From: Isoperla grammatica
Taxonomy: Eukaryota; Arthropoda; Insecta; Plecoptera; Perlodidae
Direction: 5' to 3'
Assembly: GCA_945910005.1 (NCBI GenBank)
Contig: OX246739.1
Coordinates: forward strand, 9,274,292-9,338,291
DNA length: 64,000 bases
Part shown: positions 24,801 to 34,697 of the stretch, piece after piece
Layout: every line of letters begins with the position of its first letter
How positions within the stretch are numbered: position 1 is the stretch's first letter
Made by a program: the position numbers and the translations under genes
Notes under the pieces: model-generated
Databases searched by the model: none
What the model saw: the letters and a program-made list of their open reading frames with translations, nothing else
Told to the model about the DNA's origin: nothing

Positions 24801-27457
24801 TCGAGTCAAAAGAGATCATTTATGTAGTTTTCAAGTAATAATAGCAAAACCAAAGTTAGAGAATAGTTGAATTGTTGGACACTAAACACCATGAAATATT
24901 ATTGTAACAATGAACTACCAATCACATGGCTCCGGTATGGCCACCATGCACAATGGCTTCGGAGTAGATTGGAGGAAGGAGACAAGAAATAGGAGGACAA
25001 AATAGATTTAAGGGATTAATGGATGCATTGGAGAAAGATTAATGGATGGAAATGGGAGATTGGAGGACCTCATCTCGTCGCCTCTTATGACTGGCAGGGT
25101 CAAATTCTATCTCCAGCCTAGACGTTGACTCTCTCTCTGCATACTATCATTTAAAAAACTATTAAATATTAATTATAAATAATATCTTAATGCAAGTACA
25201 CCCGAAAGCCGACTCACATCATGTGACATCTAAAACCCCGTCATCCTGCATGATTAATTACAAATAACATTCACATCTACTGATGACATTGACATAAACC
25301 ATTATAGATTCGTTTTTTAACAAGAAAATGAGATGTCTTATATATATGCCTATTTACAATGCACAAGTGATAATATTATGTAACTTACGCTATTCGAGGT
25401 ATTGCCAGCTGCTTCGTGCGTTTCGAACAAGGTTTCCTTCTGTAACGAACAAGCTTTTCTCCATTCTCTCCTTTCTTGATCCAAGGTGTTCTGAGAAAGA
25501 CAATACAAGTTTATATGTTCCAATTTGAATTATTGAATTATTTGTATACCATGTACCGTTATTTCTATGTAGTGTGCATTTAATTTAGCTTTAGTATAAC
25601 TATTAATATAGAACGGTATGTTACCTATTAGTTTTGTCATATAAACCTGCAGGGTGATTCTGTATGGGCGACGATAAATTTATCAGCGGTTTTAGTCGTT
25701 ATACTGAAGGCGAATGGCTCATCGCCTTCTTTTAACAACCGAAACCGGGGATAAACGTATCGTCGCCCATACAGAATCGCCCTGCTGAACCGCCACGAAC
25801 ACTTACTTGTTTATTGGTTCAGGTATTTTACACTGTATGAAAACCAATATATCTGTAATACACATGTAAAAAAAAAGGAAAAATAAAAATAATGTTTCAG
25901 CTGTAATACACATTCATTATTGCTGGTATCACAGAACTCTTCCTATTGTTTTTAACACTTATTTGAATGTTATCACAATGCAGAATGTTATGAATCCGTG
26001 CAATCTCAAATCAGGAGATATTGTATATCACGTAGTAAAGTATAGTAAACAAGTTTGTAGGCTAACATGACGTCTCGGCAGATGAGCTGGACGCTGTGGA
26101 ATTGAATATTTCACGTCTATGTAACGAACGAAAAACTAAATTTTTCGTAGATGATCTGTCTTATATTATTATTATGTTAAGGCCGATCCACAATTGAAAT
26201 AAGAGTTGCAATAAGAATCCGTGAAATAGTGAAATAAGAAGCTATTGGTTCACAACAGTCTCCTAGTACCTTATTTCAGTATTCAAGTCAGTGCTTTAAT
26301 ATGTATTTACTTTCATTGACGACATCAACAACAGCACAACCTGCACCACCGTTTTTGTTTTGATCTCCGTAGTAGGTCTTCTCTTCTGCGTTCTGATTGG
26401 TTCGTTATAAGGAAGTTGAAATAAGAAATGGAATTGATTAATTTCTTATGACTATTTCAATCCACTCTGACAGTTGTGAACCACAGCATTGTTATTGCAT
26501 GTTCCAATTCGCTTAAACCTTATTGCTATTTCACTATTTCAACTCTTATTTCAATTGTGAATCGGCCTTTAATAGATATTGTGGCTAAAACATTGAACTT
26601 TGCAAATGGGCTAGAATCTGTTATTTTGTTGTGGTGGGAGAGGGGTATGAGGGGGCGGGGGGGGGGGGGCAGAAAGCAGAATGTGACTCACGGATTGGGT
26701 GTGGAGAGAATATCCATCCATTCGTCCATATTGAATATTGAGTTGTTCTGGAGGGAGAGGGGTATAGGGGGGGGGGGGGCAGAAAGCAGAATGTGACTCA
26801 CGGATTGGGTGTGGAGAGAATATCCATCCATTCGTCCATATTGAGTGTTGAGTTGTTCTGGTGGGAGAGGGGTATGGGGGGGAGGGGGGGGGGGCAGAAA
26901 GCAGAATGTGACTCACGGATTGGGTGTGGAGAGAATATCCATCCATTCGTCCATATTTAGTGTTGAGTTGTTCTGGTGGGAGAGGGGTATTGGGGGGGAG
27001 GGGGGGGGGGGGGGCAGAGAGCAGAATGCGACTCACGGATTGGGTGTGGAGGGAATATCCATCCATTCGTCCATATTGAGTATTGAGTAGTTCTGGTGGG
27101 AGTGGGATATGGGGGGGGGGGCAGAAAGCAGAATGCGACTCACGGATTGGGTGTGGAGAGAATATCCATCCATTCGTCCATATTGAGGCCATCTCTCGTA
27201 ATATTCTCTCGCATGTGTCTGAAGAAGAGATGCGGGCATGGGCTGTAGGAGGTGGGTTCCGCCGTCTTTGGTTTGGGGGGTCCCCACACGTAGGAGACCT
27301 TCCTCTTCTTAGGTTTGTAGCCGCAGGGTTGCGGCCCTCCGCTTCCGCTGGCCTCGGCGTCCTGCGACCCCTGAGAGTCCTGCGAGCGACGCGTCGACCC
27401 CTGCTGGGAGCCCCGGGGCGAGCCCGAGCCGCCCTCGGCTTCCCCTTCGTCCGCCAT
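18801..27457 (-). CDS. 949-aa Cys/Pro-rich, Gly-Asp-repeat, acidic-tailed protein (five exons)
   Basis: Exons 27457-27144, 25490-25389, 24155-24054, 23140-22186 and 20177-18801 all have GT/AG sites and matching phases (2,2,2,0), giving 950 codons with stop. The ATG has A at -3 and G at +4. Residues 1-60 are Ser/Gly-rich. Residues 97-200 look folded (WMDILSTPNP, RTKQLAIPRI, RLRQILADDFHMTPEEIKEF) and end in a Lys/Arg run. Next come a helical part, a Cys/Pro-rich block (many CC, CPP), a Lys-rich stretch and (GGD)n. Exon 5 has a Ser/Gly/Lys-rich part, a Trp-rich helical part and a Glu-Pro tail. AEKVA-[CT]-W recurs in exons 4 and 5, hinting at duplication. The LAxPR motif and Cys/Pro block faintly recall sperm and axonemal structural proteins; this is weak inference. 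AATAAA at 18643-18638. Confidence 0.75.
20178..22185 (-). other. Intron 4 of the 949-aa gene
   Basis: Donor CAG/GTAAAAG (GT at 22185-22184) and acceptor TTTTTTCATTAG (AG at 20179-20178), phase 0. It holds the hAT element at 21366-22166. The block at 20575-20810 ends in T- and A-rich sequence and may be an old retroposon tail. No further exon seen. Confidence 0.6.
21366..22166. mobile_element. Non-autonomous hAT-type transposon, perfect 8-bp TSD, beside a splice donor
   Basis: It begins CAGGGGTGCCCAACTT and ends AATGTTGGGCACCCCTG reversed to match (right end GTTGGGCACCCCTG). The 8-bp direct repeat ATCTAAAC flanks both sides (21358-21365 and 22167-22174). The 801-bp body has no transposase frame and includes short (TA)n and (TCTA)n runs. 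Confidence 0.9.
23268..23422. mobile_element. Palindromic MITE in intron 3 of the 949-aa gene
   Basis: Arms 23280-23337 and 23355-23412 (58 bp each) are reverse complements with one mismatch, around a 17-base loop. Weaker pairing extends out to AGTCG/CGACT. I see no clear target-site duplication. Confidence 0.75.
23671..23742 (+). mobile_element. tRNA-derived SINE head, family 1
   Basis: It reads TCTCGTTGGGCTAGTGG (A-box region), then CTGTTTCCAATGCAGAAGG and a degenerate B box GTGGTTCAGCC. It belongs with the copies at 14829 and 17166. Confidence 0.5.
23785..24030. repeat. Nested minisatellite
   Basis: An outer unit marked by CAAGGTCGARTCCTTGTGTG occurs four times. Between copies, an inner CGGGTAGTTGTGTGAC-like unit is repeated two or three times. 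It ends about 25 bases before the donor of exon 3 of the 949-aa gene. Confidence 0.85.
24312..24603 (+). repeat. Three-copy retroposon-like family, copy C (longest)
   Basis: It runs from GGAATAAGTAAACGGTGACT to GGGTAGACTCTAAATGTGAA and then a (TTTA)n-like tail to about 24627. The other copies are at 14498-14785 (inverted) and 16140-16385. A one-sided A/T tail favours a SINE or LINE 3' end over a DNA transposon. Confidence 0.7.
25650..25784. mobile_element. Palindromic MITE in intron 1 of the 949-aa gene
   Basis: The ends CAGGGTGATTCTGTATGGGC and, from the right, CAGGGCGATTCTGTATGGGC continue as inverted repeats for about 35 bp. The interior (CGGTTTTAGTCGTTA...AACAACCGAAACCG) is also inverted. 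The element is nearly all stem. TSD not evident. Confidence 0.75.
26181..26568. mobile_element. TTAA-flanked non-autonomous DNA transposon
   Basis: Inverted ends GGCCGATCCACAATTGAAAT and (reversed right end) GGCCGATTCACAATTGAAAT are flanked by TTAA at 26177-26180 and 26569-26572. A TTAA target is typical of piggyBac- and Kolobok-type elements. No transposase frame in its 388 bp. Confidence 0.75.
26625..27190 (-). repeat. Tandem array copying an exon end with its splice donor (five units including the real exon end)
   Basis: GACTCACGGATTGGGTGTGG recurs at 26685, 26795, 26910, 27030 and 27137 (spacing 110, 115, 120, 107). On minus each unit reads: pyrimidine/C-rich tract, CTCTCCCnCCAG, about 56 bases including ATGGACGAATGGATGG, then the donor CCAATCC/GTGAGTC. 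The highest-coordinate unit is the true end of exon 1 of the 949-aa gene (donor at 27144/27143). G/C runs of variable length separate units. A minus-strand open frame spans the whole array, but this is unlikely to be a gene. Confidence 0.9.
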
Positions 27458-27559
27458 CCTGGTTTACGTTTAGGAAGTCAATGAATGTTTTTTAAATCTA
27501 TATCCGCACCAAAGCCGAGGTCCCACTAGTGCAAATCTAATATACTGTATTATAATATG

Positions 27560-27650
27560 ATGATTGTTGAATGATGATGAGCAGGGGTGGACGGGAAGCC
27601 TGGTACCGGCACGTAGCCTACTCAAGTCGAAAAATACCAAGGGGGAAGAA
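27560..27650 (+). repeat. Dispersed repeat (GGTACCGGCA family), copy 2
   Basis: It shares GGTACCGGCA, AGCCTACTC, TCGAAAA and TACCAAGGGG with 7036-7140 in the same order. Confidence 0.5.
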
Positions 27651-29110
27651 CAAGGGGGAGGGGTGAACATTAAGGGGGAGGGGAAACATTTAGTGGCTTA
27701 TGAATTATGATCTTACAATTCTACACAAGTCAAACTCTAATATTATTATGCCTACAGCTCAAGTTGCATTATAAACATTAACATAAAATCAATATAATAT
27801 AATATCAATATTTAATAACCTGATTAGTGTATGATTTGTAGGGCCTACGAAAGTGCATCCTTTCCGATCGAATTGTCATCTTTCAATAACTTCTGCTAGG
27901 CTAGGTAGACCGAACGGGGCAAGAGATTGCAAACCCTATTTATCTTCTTGAACCTTTGAACTTGTTCACGTTTTCCACTCTCATATACTTTTGCGGCTTA
28001 CGTTCGCCTGTGACTAACACTGTTTGCTATATCATTAAACCATGTTTACTCAAAGTAGGCTAAGCCAAACTCTTGACTGACACTTGGGTATACGAAAGGT
28101 TACTGTTATTTATATCTTTCAATATCGCTATAACTGACAAGTTAATCAACTAAAATTGACACATTGTGGATGAGTGATGACAGTCTGTATGTAAAACAAC
28201 ACTTGAAGAGACCAAGGGGATGATGGGCGATAGTGATGTTGTTAATGATAACAGATCCGAAGGGGGTAGCAAACCTAACCCTGAAGACGGGAGGAATGTA
28301 TTAAGCTGTGTATACCCAGCCACAGACGACTCGAAATACCCGACATTCCGTTTGAGAAAACACGAGTTTAATATCAAAATGTCAAGCGTTTGATGGAAAC
28401 ATTTGAATGGGTGGTGGCTTTAAACATTTACATTGTTTTAGACTCAATGTTTACTCCGGGGTGTATTTTATGTGGCTACATTATTACATAAAGGTCAAAC
28501 GCACTTAAAATCATAGTAAAATGGTTCAATTACTTACAAGTGTTGATGTTATACTTGGAATTTTGAAATCCGAAAAGTTTTTGATTAGCGTGCAGCCATT
28601 GCCCCGTCTGATGTTAGTTCGTCATTTTGTTAGTTACCATGACTTCGACAGTGAAGCAAAGAGGTTGGAAGAAAGATATAAATACAATCTAAGTTTTTTG
28701 TGTTATTTACGTTTCGTGGGAAAGGTAGATGCTGAACGAGGGGCAATCTTACATACCGGTAATAACAATTTTGTTATGACAATTTTAATTAATAAACTAG
28801 GAAAACACCGGATGAGAACCGCGTTGACAGATGAGCGATCTACTACAAAAATAAATAATTTAAAATCATAGATTTGAGTGAATTATTGTTTGACGCGTTT
28901 TTGTCATAACAATAATATGTCACAATATCAATATCAGCGCAAATAATCGCCCCTGTTAAAGCCATGCGCCCTAAATCCATAATTTAATCTAATCTCAACA
29001 TTATACAAACATATTATCAACATTACAGCATGCAACCTATAGTCTTATAATCTAATAAACAAATAACATCATATAAATAAACCGATGTCTGGCCATTGGC
29101 CATCGATAAG

Positions 29111-30088
29111 TAAGGACGGTGACCAGACGTACCGATTTGACCGGTACAGTACTGTTAACGGAACATTTGTACCGGTGTTCCGAGAGATTCATTGAAGAGA
29201 CGTATTTTTACCGGTTTGTAATTCTTGGGGAAAAGGTGTCCCGGTATTCTGTCAATAAAGACAACGCGGTCGATTGTAACGGGGGGGGGGGGGGGGGCTT
29301 ACAGTTGCTGGTAGGCATATGCGGATCGCATTCGCAGACGCTGACTCACTCACGCACTCACTCCACTCACAATCGGCAGAGTTTATTCCGTCAACAGGCG
29401 GCTGGCGAAATACTACGGGGCATAGCAAGACTACAAAAATGTACCCACAACGTATTAATTAAAATTATTTTTTTTTATATATATCTGCTCCCTGTGTCCA
29501 ACAATGAAGTCGGGTAGGGGATAGGAACTTAATCCCATCATATTCTGGCCCCTAGGTACATCGAAGCCGGCTGGCCATGCCTGACGCTTCCCCCCGGCTC
29601 CTCCTCTTCACTTTCTTCTTCCTCTGCTCTTTCTACAAATTCTGTCCAGACGTTTCTATCTTCCCACCATCGTTCCTGATTGACCTCTTCCCAAGTTGCA
29701 TTTCTTCTTTCCACGTCCATTGCTATCACTTCTTCCCACGTCCATTGCTATCACTTCTTCCCACCTCAGTCTTGGTCTTCCCCTCTTTCTTTTCTTTTTC
29801 CCTGCTTCTTTCTCAAACTCAATTTTCGATGATGATTTAATATGAATAATAATGTATGGGTATTTATTTTGTTTTATTAATTCATGTGCAGAGTTGGACG
29901 TGGCAACAGATGATGATGATGATGATGAATTCATGTTAGGAAGCTGTTTTCTAGGCATTTTGCGCGCCAATTTGAATTAAAAATGTTTCGCCTCTTTCGA
30001 CTGACCCAGACCCTTTGCTAGTCCATGGTGTTCGTATCCCTCCACTTTGTTTGTCCCGGTTTGCCATATTCAAAATGTGGTCACCTTA
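29111..30088. mobile_element. Decayed DNA transposon with an internal LINE relic
   Basis: The left end TAAGGACGGTGACCAGACGT and the reversed right end TAAGGTGACCACATTTTGAA share TAAGG..TGACCA, and ACCGG-rich sequence follows in both. The GGTGACCAGACG end type is common in several animal DNA-transposon families. Inside lie a long G run (29281-29297) and a retrotransposon fragment. Confidence 0.45.
29535..29830 (-). pseudogene. Non-LTR retrotransposon reverse-transcriptase C-terminus, degraded
   Basis: The minus translation has KKRKRGRPRLRWEEVIAMD and, after a roughly 27-bp duplication, WEEVNQERWWEDRN with WTEFVERAEEEES. The basic GRPR-x-RW-x(2)-V-x(2)-D then RW..RN.W pattern is typical of the C-terminal tail of LINE reverse transcriptases. 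The frame is interrupted and only the last ~80 codons remain. Confidence 0.55.
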
Positions 30089-30798
30089 CGTATCACCAAC
30101 GATATTTGAATGTTTTTGATAAAACACCAAATTCTCAACATGAATCACTTTTTCAAAATCTTTGAAGTGTTAGTTTAATATTGTGAGTTAACGTTAACAT
30201 TACAAAACAAATAATCATGTTAATTATGGAGTAAGAATATTGTGTTGTTAGTGTAGAGATGAAAAATGCTCGATCATTTTCTTTTCGAGATTACACTCAA
30301 GTTGGAGCATATTCTAAACTATAGTTAGGGAGGCAATAACTGATATTACCTGTTGATGAGGACTGTAGACTCCATGTTTGATGGAAAAGAAAAATTTGAA
30401 TATTCATGGAAAAGGAAATTATGATTTTAACTTACGTTACTCCTTTAGGCTTTATGTTCATGTACCCAGCACAACATCCGATTTTGGTCCCTTAAAATTG
30501 CTTTAAAACCTTTTTGTAATTGTCCAAAAGAAACTCAAAACACCCCATTCTCAAGTGAGTTTAGTGCTCATTTTGTATTCCAATAAGTATTTCCGTTTTT
30601 CAGATGTTATTTGGTGTGGAAGGTGTCCAGCAACATCACATTACAAAAGTTAGTAACATTTCAAAAATTGAAATATATATTGGAACAAAGAAACATCATC
30701 CATTTAAGAGCATTTACTTCTCTAGAGGATGACCGTTTTTGACCAAAACCGGTTTGCTAAACCGTTTCCGAGCTCTGTGATATACGTAGTCATACAGC

Positions 30799-30919
30799 CT
30801 TATGGCCAGTTCCCATGTATTCTGCCACAGTCATGGCAAGATGATGAGCGGTGACCAGTCACAGTGTTTTCCGTCGCGGTGCTGCCGCGCGGCAAGAGAT
30901 ATGGGAACCAAGCATTAAG
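30799..30919. mobile_element. Short MITE
   Basis: The left end CTTATGGCCAGTTCCCATGT and reversed right end CTTAATGCTTGGTTCCCATA are imperfect inverted repeats. About 120 bp, non-coding. Confidence 0.5.
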
Positions 30920-33900
30920 GTAGGATGGGGTGTGGGAGTTCGTACTAGTGCCAATCAGGGAAAATTGGTATATTTTATGTCTTATGTATTCAAGTTAAAA
31001 TAAAAAGCAAACACAGAAGTGACCAAGTAATTATTTATGATCCTTTAATACACATAGGGTAATATTACATAATAATGTGTTACCCATAGGCCTACTAATG
31101 GAAAATGTTTTAGAGGACAACGTAATGCTAGTTTTGATATTTCTTCGCTAATAAGATGTCCTCAAGGACATTTACAAGAATCATGACATGCATGAATTAG
31201 GCCTAGTGTTTCTGTAGGCCAATAATTAATTATCCCCTACATGCTAATTATTCAGATTTGCACTATTATGTATAGTAATAATCACAAGTTACATAATATA
31301 ATACAATTATGTAGGATAAAGAACACACAAACTATGTAATTTAAACAATCAGATCATTAAAACATGACAAGTTACAAGACTGCATTGTATAACTTTGCAA
31401 TAATATGTATGGATTATGGAATTGATCAGGCATCAATGCAGATCTATAAGGGTTCACAGCATTATAGAATGTTAATGGTAACTAGAAATAAATTGGGGTA
31501 TGTTTACGTATACTGGAGATGTATGGATGTTCAAGAGATTTCACCATCAGGTGGCAATAAAATTAAGTCTTGACTTCTTGACACAATACTTGGATGAATG
31601 TTGGACAATAACATTACACAGATAATAAAGCTAAACTCTAAAGAATGTAGGTATCATTGCAGATAATTAAATACTGTTCATTCTATAAAACAACCTGCCT
31701 AGGAATTTGTTTAAAGTAGGTATAACAGAATTGTGGTAAATAATTACCTTCTTCACTCTTTGAGGCCTTATTAACTATGGCCTAGAAAATCAAACAAAAT
31801 TAGGTAGGGCCATTGTCAACAAAAGTTAGAATACGTATTGTATGGTATATAATAACTCTATTATAAGGGTGTATCTTAAATATTTTCTGCATCAGTCTAT
31901 TTATACCAAAATGCTGAAAATTTTCAGTTGACATTTCAAACAAAACAAAGACAATCATTAATCAATCAATTGATTACATATTCTAAAAAATGCAGGCAGG
32001 TATGTTATAGAATTTATACACAACTTGTTTAAGTCTTATCAAACCCTCCAGTAAGTCCCATTACAATGATTTTTTCAGAAACCTGAAGGGGTGGAATGTA
32101 TACTACGGTACCGGTATGTGGTTACATTATCTATGACAATTGACAAGTAAAATATTCAATTAAATGTACTGTTCGTATTTATGTAAATTGTAAACACAAA
32201 ATTCCTTGCATACATGTTTGAAAAACACAATAATTAACGAGATGTTTTCATGTCATGAAAATTTAAACTTGTGTTACAGAGTAGGCCTATGCTATTTGTT
32301 AGGAATAATATGTAACTTACACATCTTATCATTTAGACAAAAATGGAAAACTGGTAAATTCTGGAGATGGTTTTGTAAACTGTCAAAGATGAAACATGAA
32401 TAATGAATGAGGTAAAAATGCACACTTCAGATGTCTGTAAGTATTACATATGCATAAAACCCCAACAAACAAAAAATACATGAAAGCTAAAGTCACCTCA
32501 TTATACAGAATGCTTGCTGGTAATAATGTTTCATAATTAAAATGTCTTGACCAATTCCCTGCCGAAGACTACACACATATTTACAATGAAGATGTTGCTA
32601 ATGGCAGTGTTAAAAGTTTGCACCATTGAGATTTATGCACCATTCTATTGAGCATCAAGCACATATTGTTCCACACTTTAAGTATTGTACCTTTCAAAAA
32701 TGAAAGTCGGTTCGCAATTCACAACATGGTCAAATACTTGAAAATAGTTTACAGTATGTAGTATAATTTGTGTACATCAACAAGAACATTATTTTATACA
32801 CATAGAGATAGTCATTACAAACAAAAACTAAGGTAACATGGTCCTGAAGGTTTTCATAAAGTGGCAAGGCAAATTTACAAGGATTAGTTTTTTTTGACAC
32901 GATATTATTTACGTAGACTAGCAAGTCGAGTGTGATTAGGCCTAAAAACAAATGAGTGCAAAACTAATTACAATAAACTATAAAGAACTGATTACTAAAT
33001 ACTGTACTACTTTCTCATTGCATTCAAATTATTAACAAATACAAAATCAGTAAGAAGGATTTTATTATTTTAAACTAGGGATTGAGCAATCGTAAATGGT
33101 CATTCTAAAATAGGCAGTAGTAGTAACATTAAAAGGCAGTGTTAACTAGTGAACGCTAGTATCGATTCAAAATTTGAGGAAACGACTAAGTATTCTGTCA
33201 CTGTGGAATCCTCTCCTCAACATTCTGAGCTTTGAATACCTGGTAGGTGTACAAGGGTTTTTACCTAGTAGGCTTAATGTCAGCAGCTTAAATTAGATAA
33301 TACATGTATATATATACAAACAATCAAACAATAATGAACATTTGAAACCTTTGTCTACACTAACCTATACACAAAAAAAAGGTTTCACACAACCAGAGTT
33401 TTTCATGTGATTCTGTACCACCCTAGGACACTTGCTTAGGTAGGTATGTTAAAATCAACATGCCCATCTATCCAGAAGGTGGCACTCAGTTTGAAAATGT
33501 CTTACTTACATTAAGGTAAATACTAAATGTAAATTTTGTTTGTGTAAACATAATTAATGTCACTTATTGATGTCTCATTTTTGTATGCAATAGCATTAAT
33601 CAAAATTCACAAAAAGAGTGAGTTATGATTCTTGAATGATTTTGACAGTATTTGGTACAGTGGATTAGATGAAGAGCACATTTCAGAGAGCCAGGGCTAA
33701 TTTAATGTATTAAATGTAAAAGGTAGGTATGTTAAAATCAACATGCCCAAAGTAGAGAAGGGGGGGGGGGAGAGAGAGGGGTACGTTTAAACATGGGAAA
33801 GACTTGAAATGTTCCTGCAACTTTTTCAGAAGTAAATGTTTTCCGCTACTCCAGGGTGTGACCGGTCGCTGGTCGTGAAGGAAACGTTTACATTGCTCAA

Positions 33901-34697
33901 AGTACAAACACACCTCACACAAATACACAATCAGCCGTGTGATGTGCGATTGACGATTGTGCCGCTTTAAAAGATCACTCGTTATTGGCTAATTTTCAAG
34001 AAATCAAATGCGTTACTACATACAAAAATACTTGTAAGGTCTGAGCATAAAAATGGATAGAATTGAAATTATAATATGCCTTCTACACTTGTAATTTAAA
34101 TGGCTACTTTAAATGGGTGTTTTATTTAAATGGCCATTTAAATGACAATCATGGATGACTACACGGAACATTTACTTATAAGCATCACTTAAAAATGTAT
34201 TTAAGTAGGCCTATGTAGAAGGCATATAGCAATTATTTATTATTAATTAATTAATTATCGAATTATCGATATCGTTGGGCAGCTTTAATATATATATCTT
34301 GAGAAACATAACCAAGATAGCAGTGTGTGTCAGTGCTGAACGCAGCCAATCCAAAGTCTGGAAATGACAATGACTTTAAATCTGCACGTATAGTCTGGAC
34401 GAACTAAATAAACTAAATGATACATTGAGAAGTGATCAGCATGAGTGAGGTATGTCATTACCTAAAAATCTGAAAACAATCTCAGTTTGTGAAATTAAAT
34501 GGCATTAAGTACGAAATAAACACAAGAAATACTCAAAATTGAACAGTATGCCTGCATGTTGTCTTGAAAAATGTATAATAAATACCCACACTAGGATGGG
34601 GGTCCAGTATTCAGAGCACTTGTCGCACCATAACCACAAGAAATATACTACGTAAAGCTTACAATCGGTGTACATTGTCAATCGAACAACTTTTAAT

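Larger units (their letters stand above)
27458..34697. other. Intergenic region, including UTR/promoter of flanking genes
   Basis: I find no supportable gene here. 27458-28100 must hold the 5' end of the 949-aa gene. A copy of the GGTACCGGCA dispersed repeat lies at 27560-27650. 29111-30088 and 30799-30919 are transposon remains. The AT-rich part next to 34697 is likely 3' UTR of the vWC membrane-protein gene; TTTATT at 34236-34241 is a poly(A) signal candidate on minus. A 35-base direct repeat (GGTAGGTATGTTAAAATCAA) occurs at about 33440 and 33722. Confidence 0.5.

Noticed and set aside
26611..27192. 193-codon minus-strand frame of repeated units
   Set aside because: It crosses the exon-end minisatellite and reads a frame different from exon 1; better explained as a repeat.
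28521..28871. 116-codon plus-strand frame
   Set aside because: No domain, no splice logic and AT-rich composition; consistent with chance.
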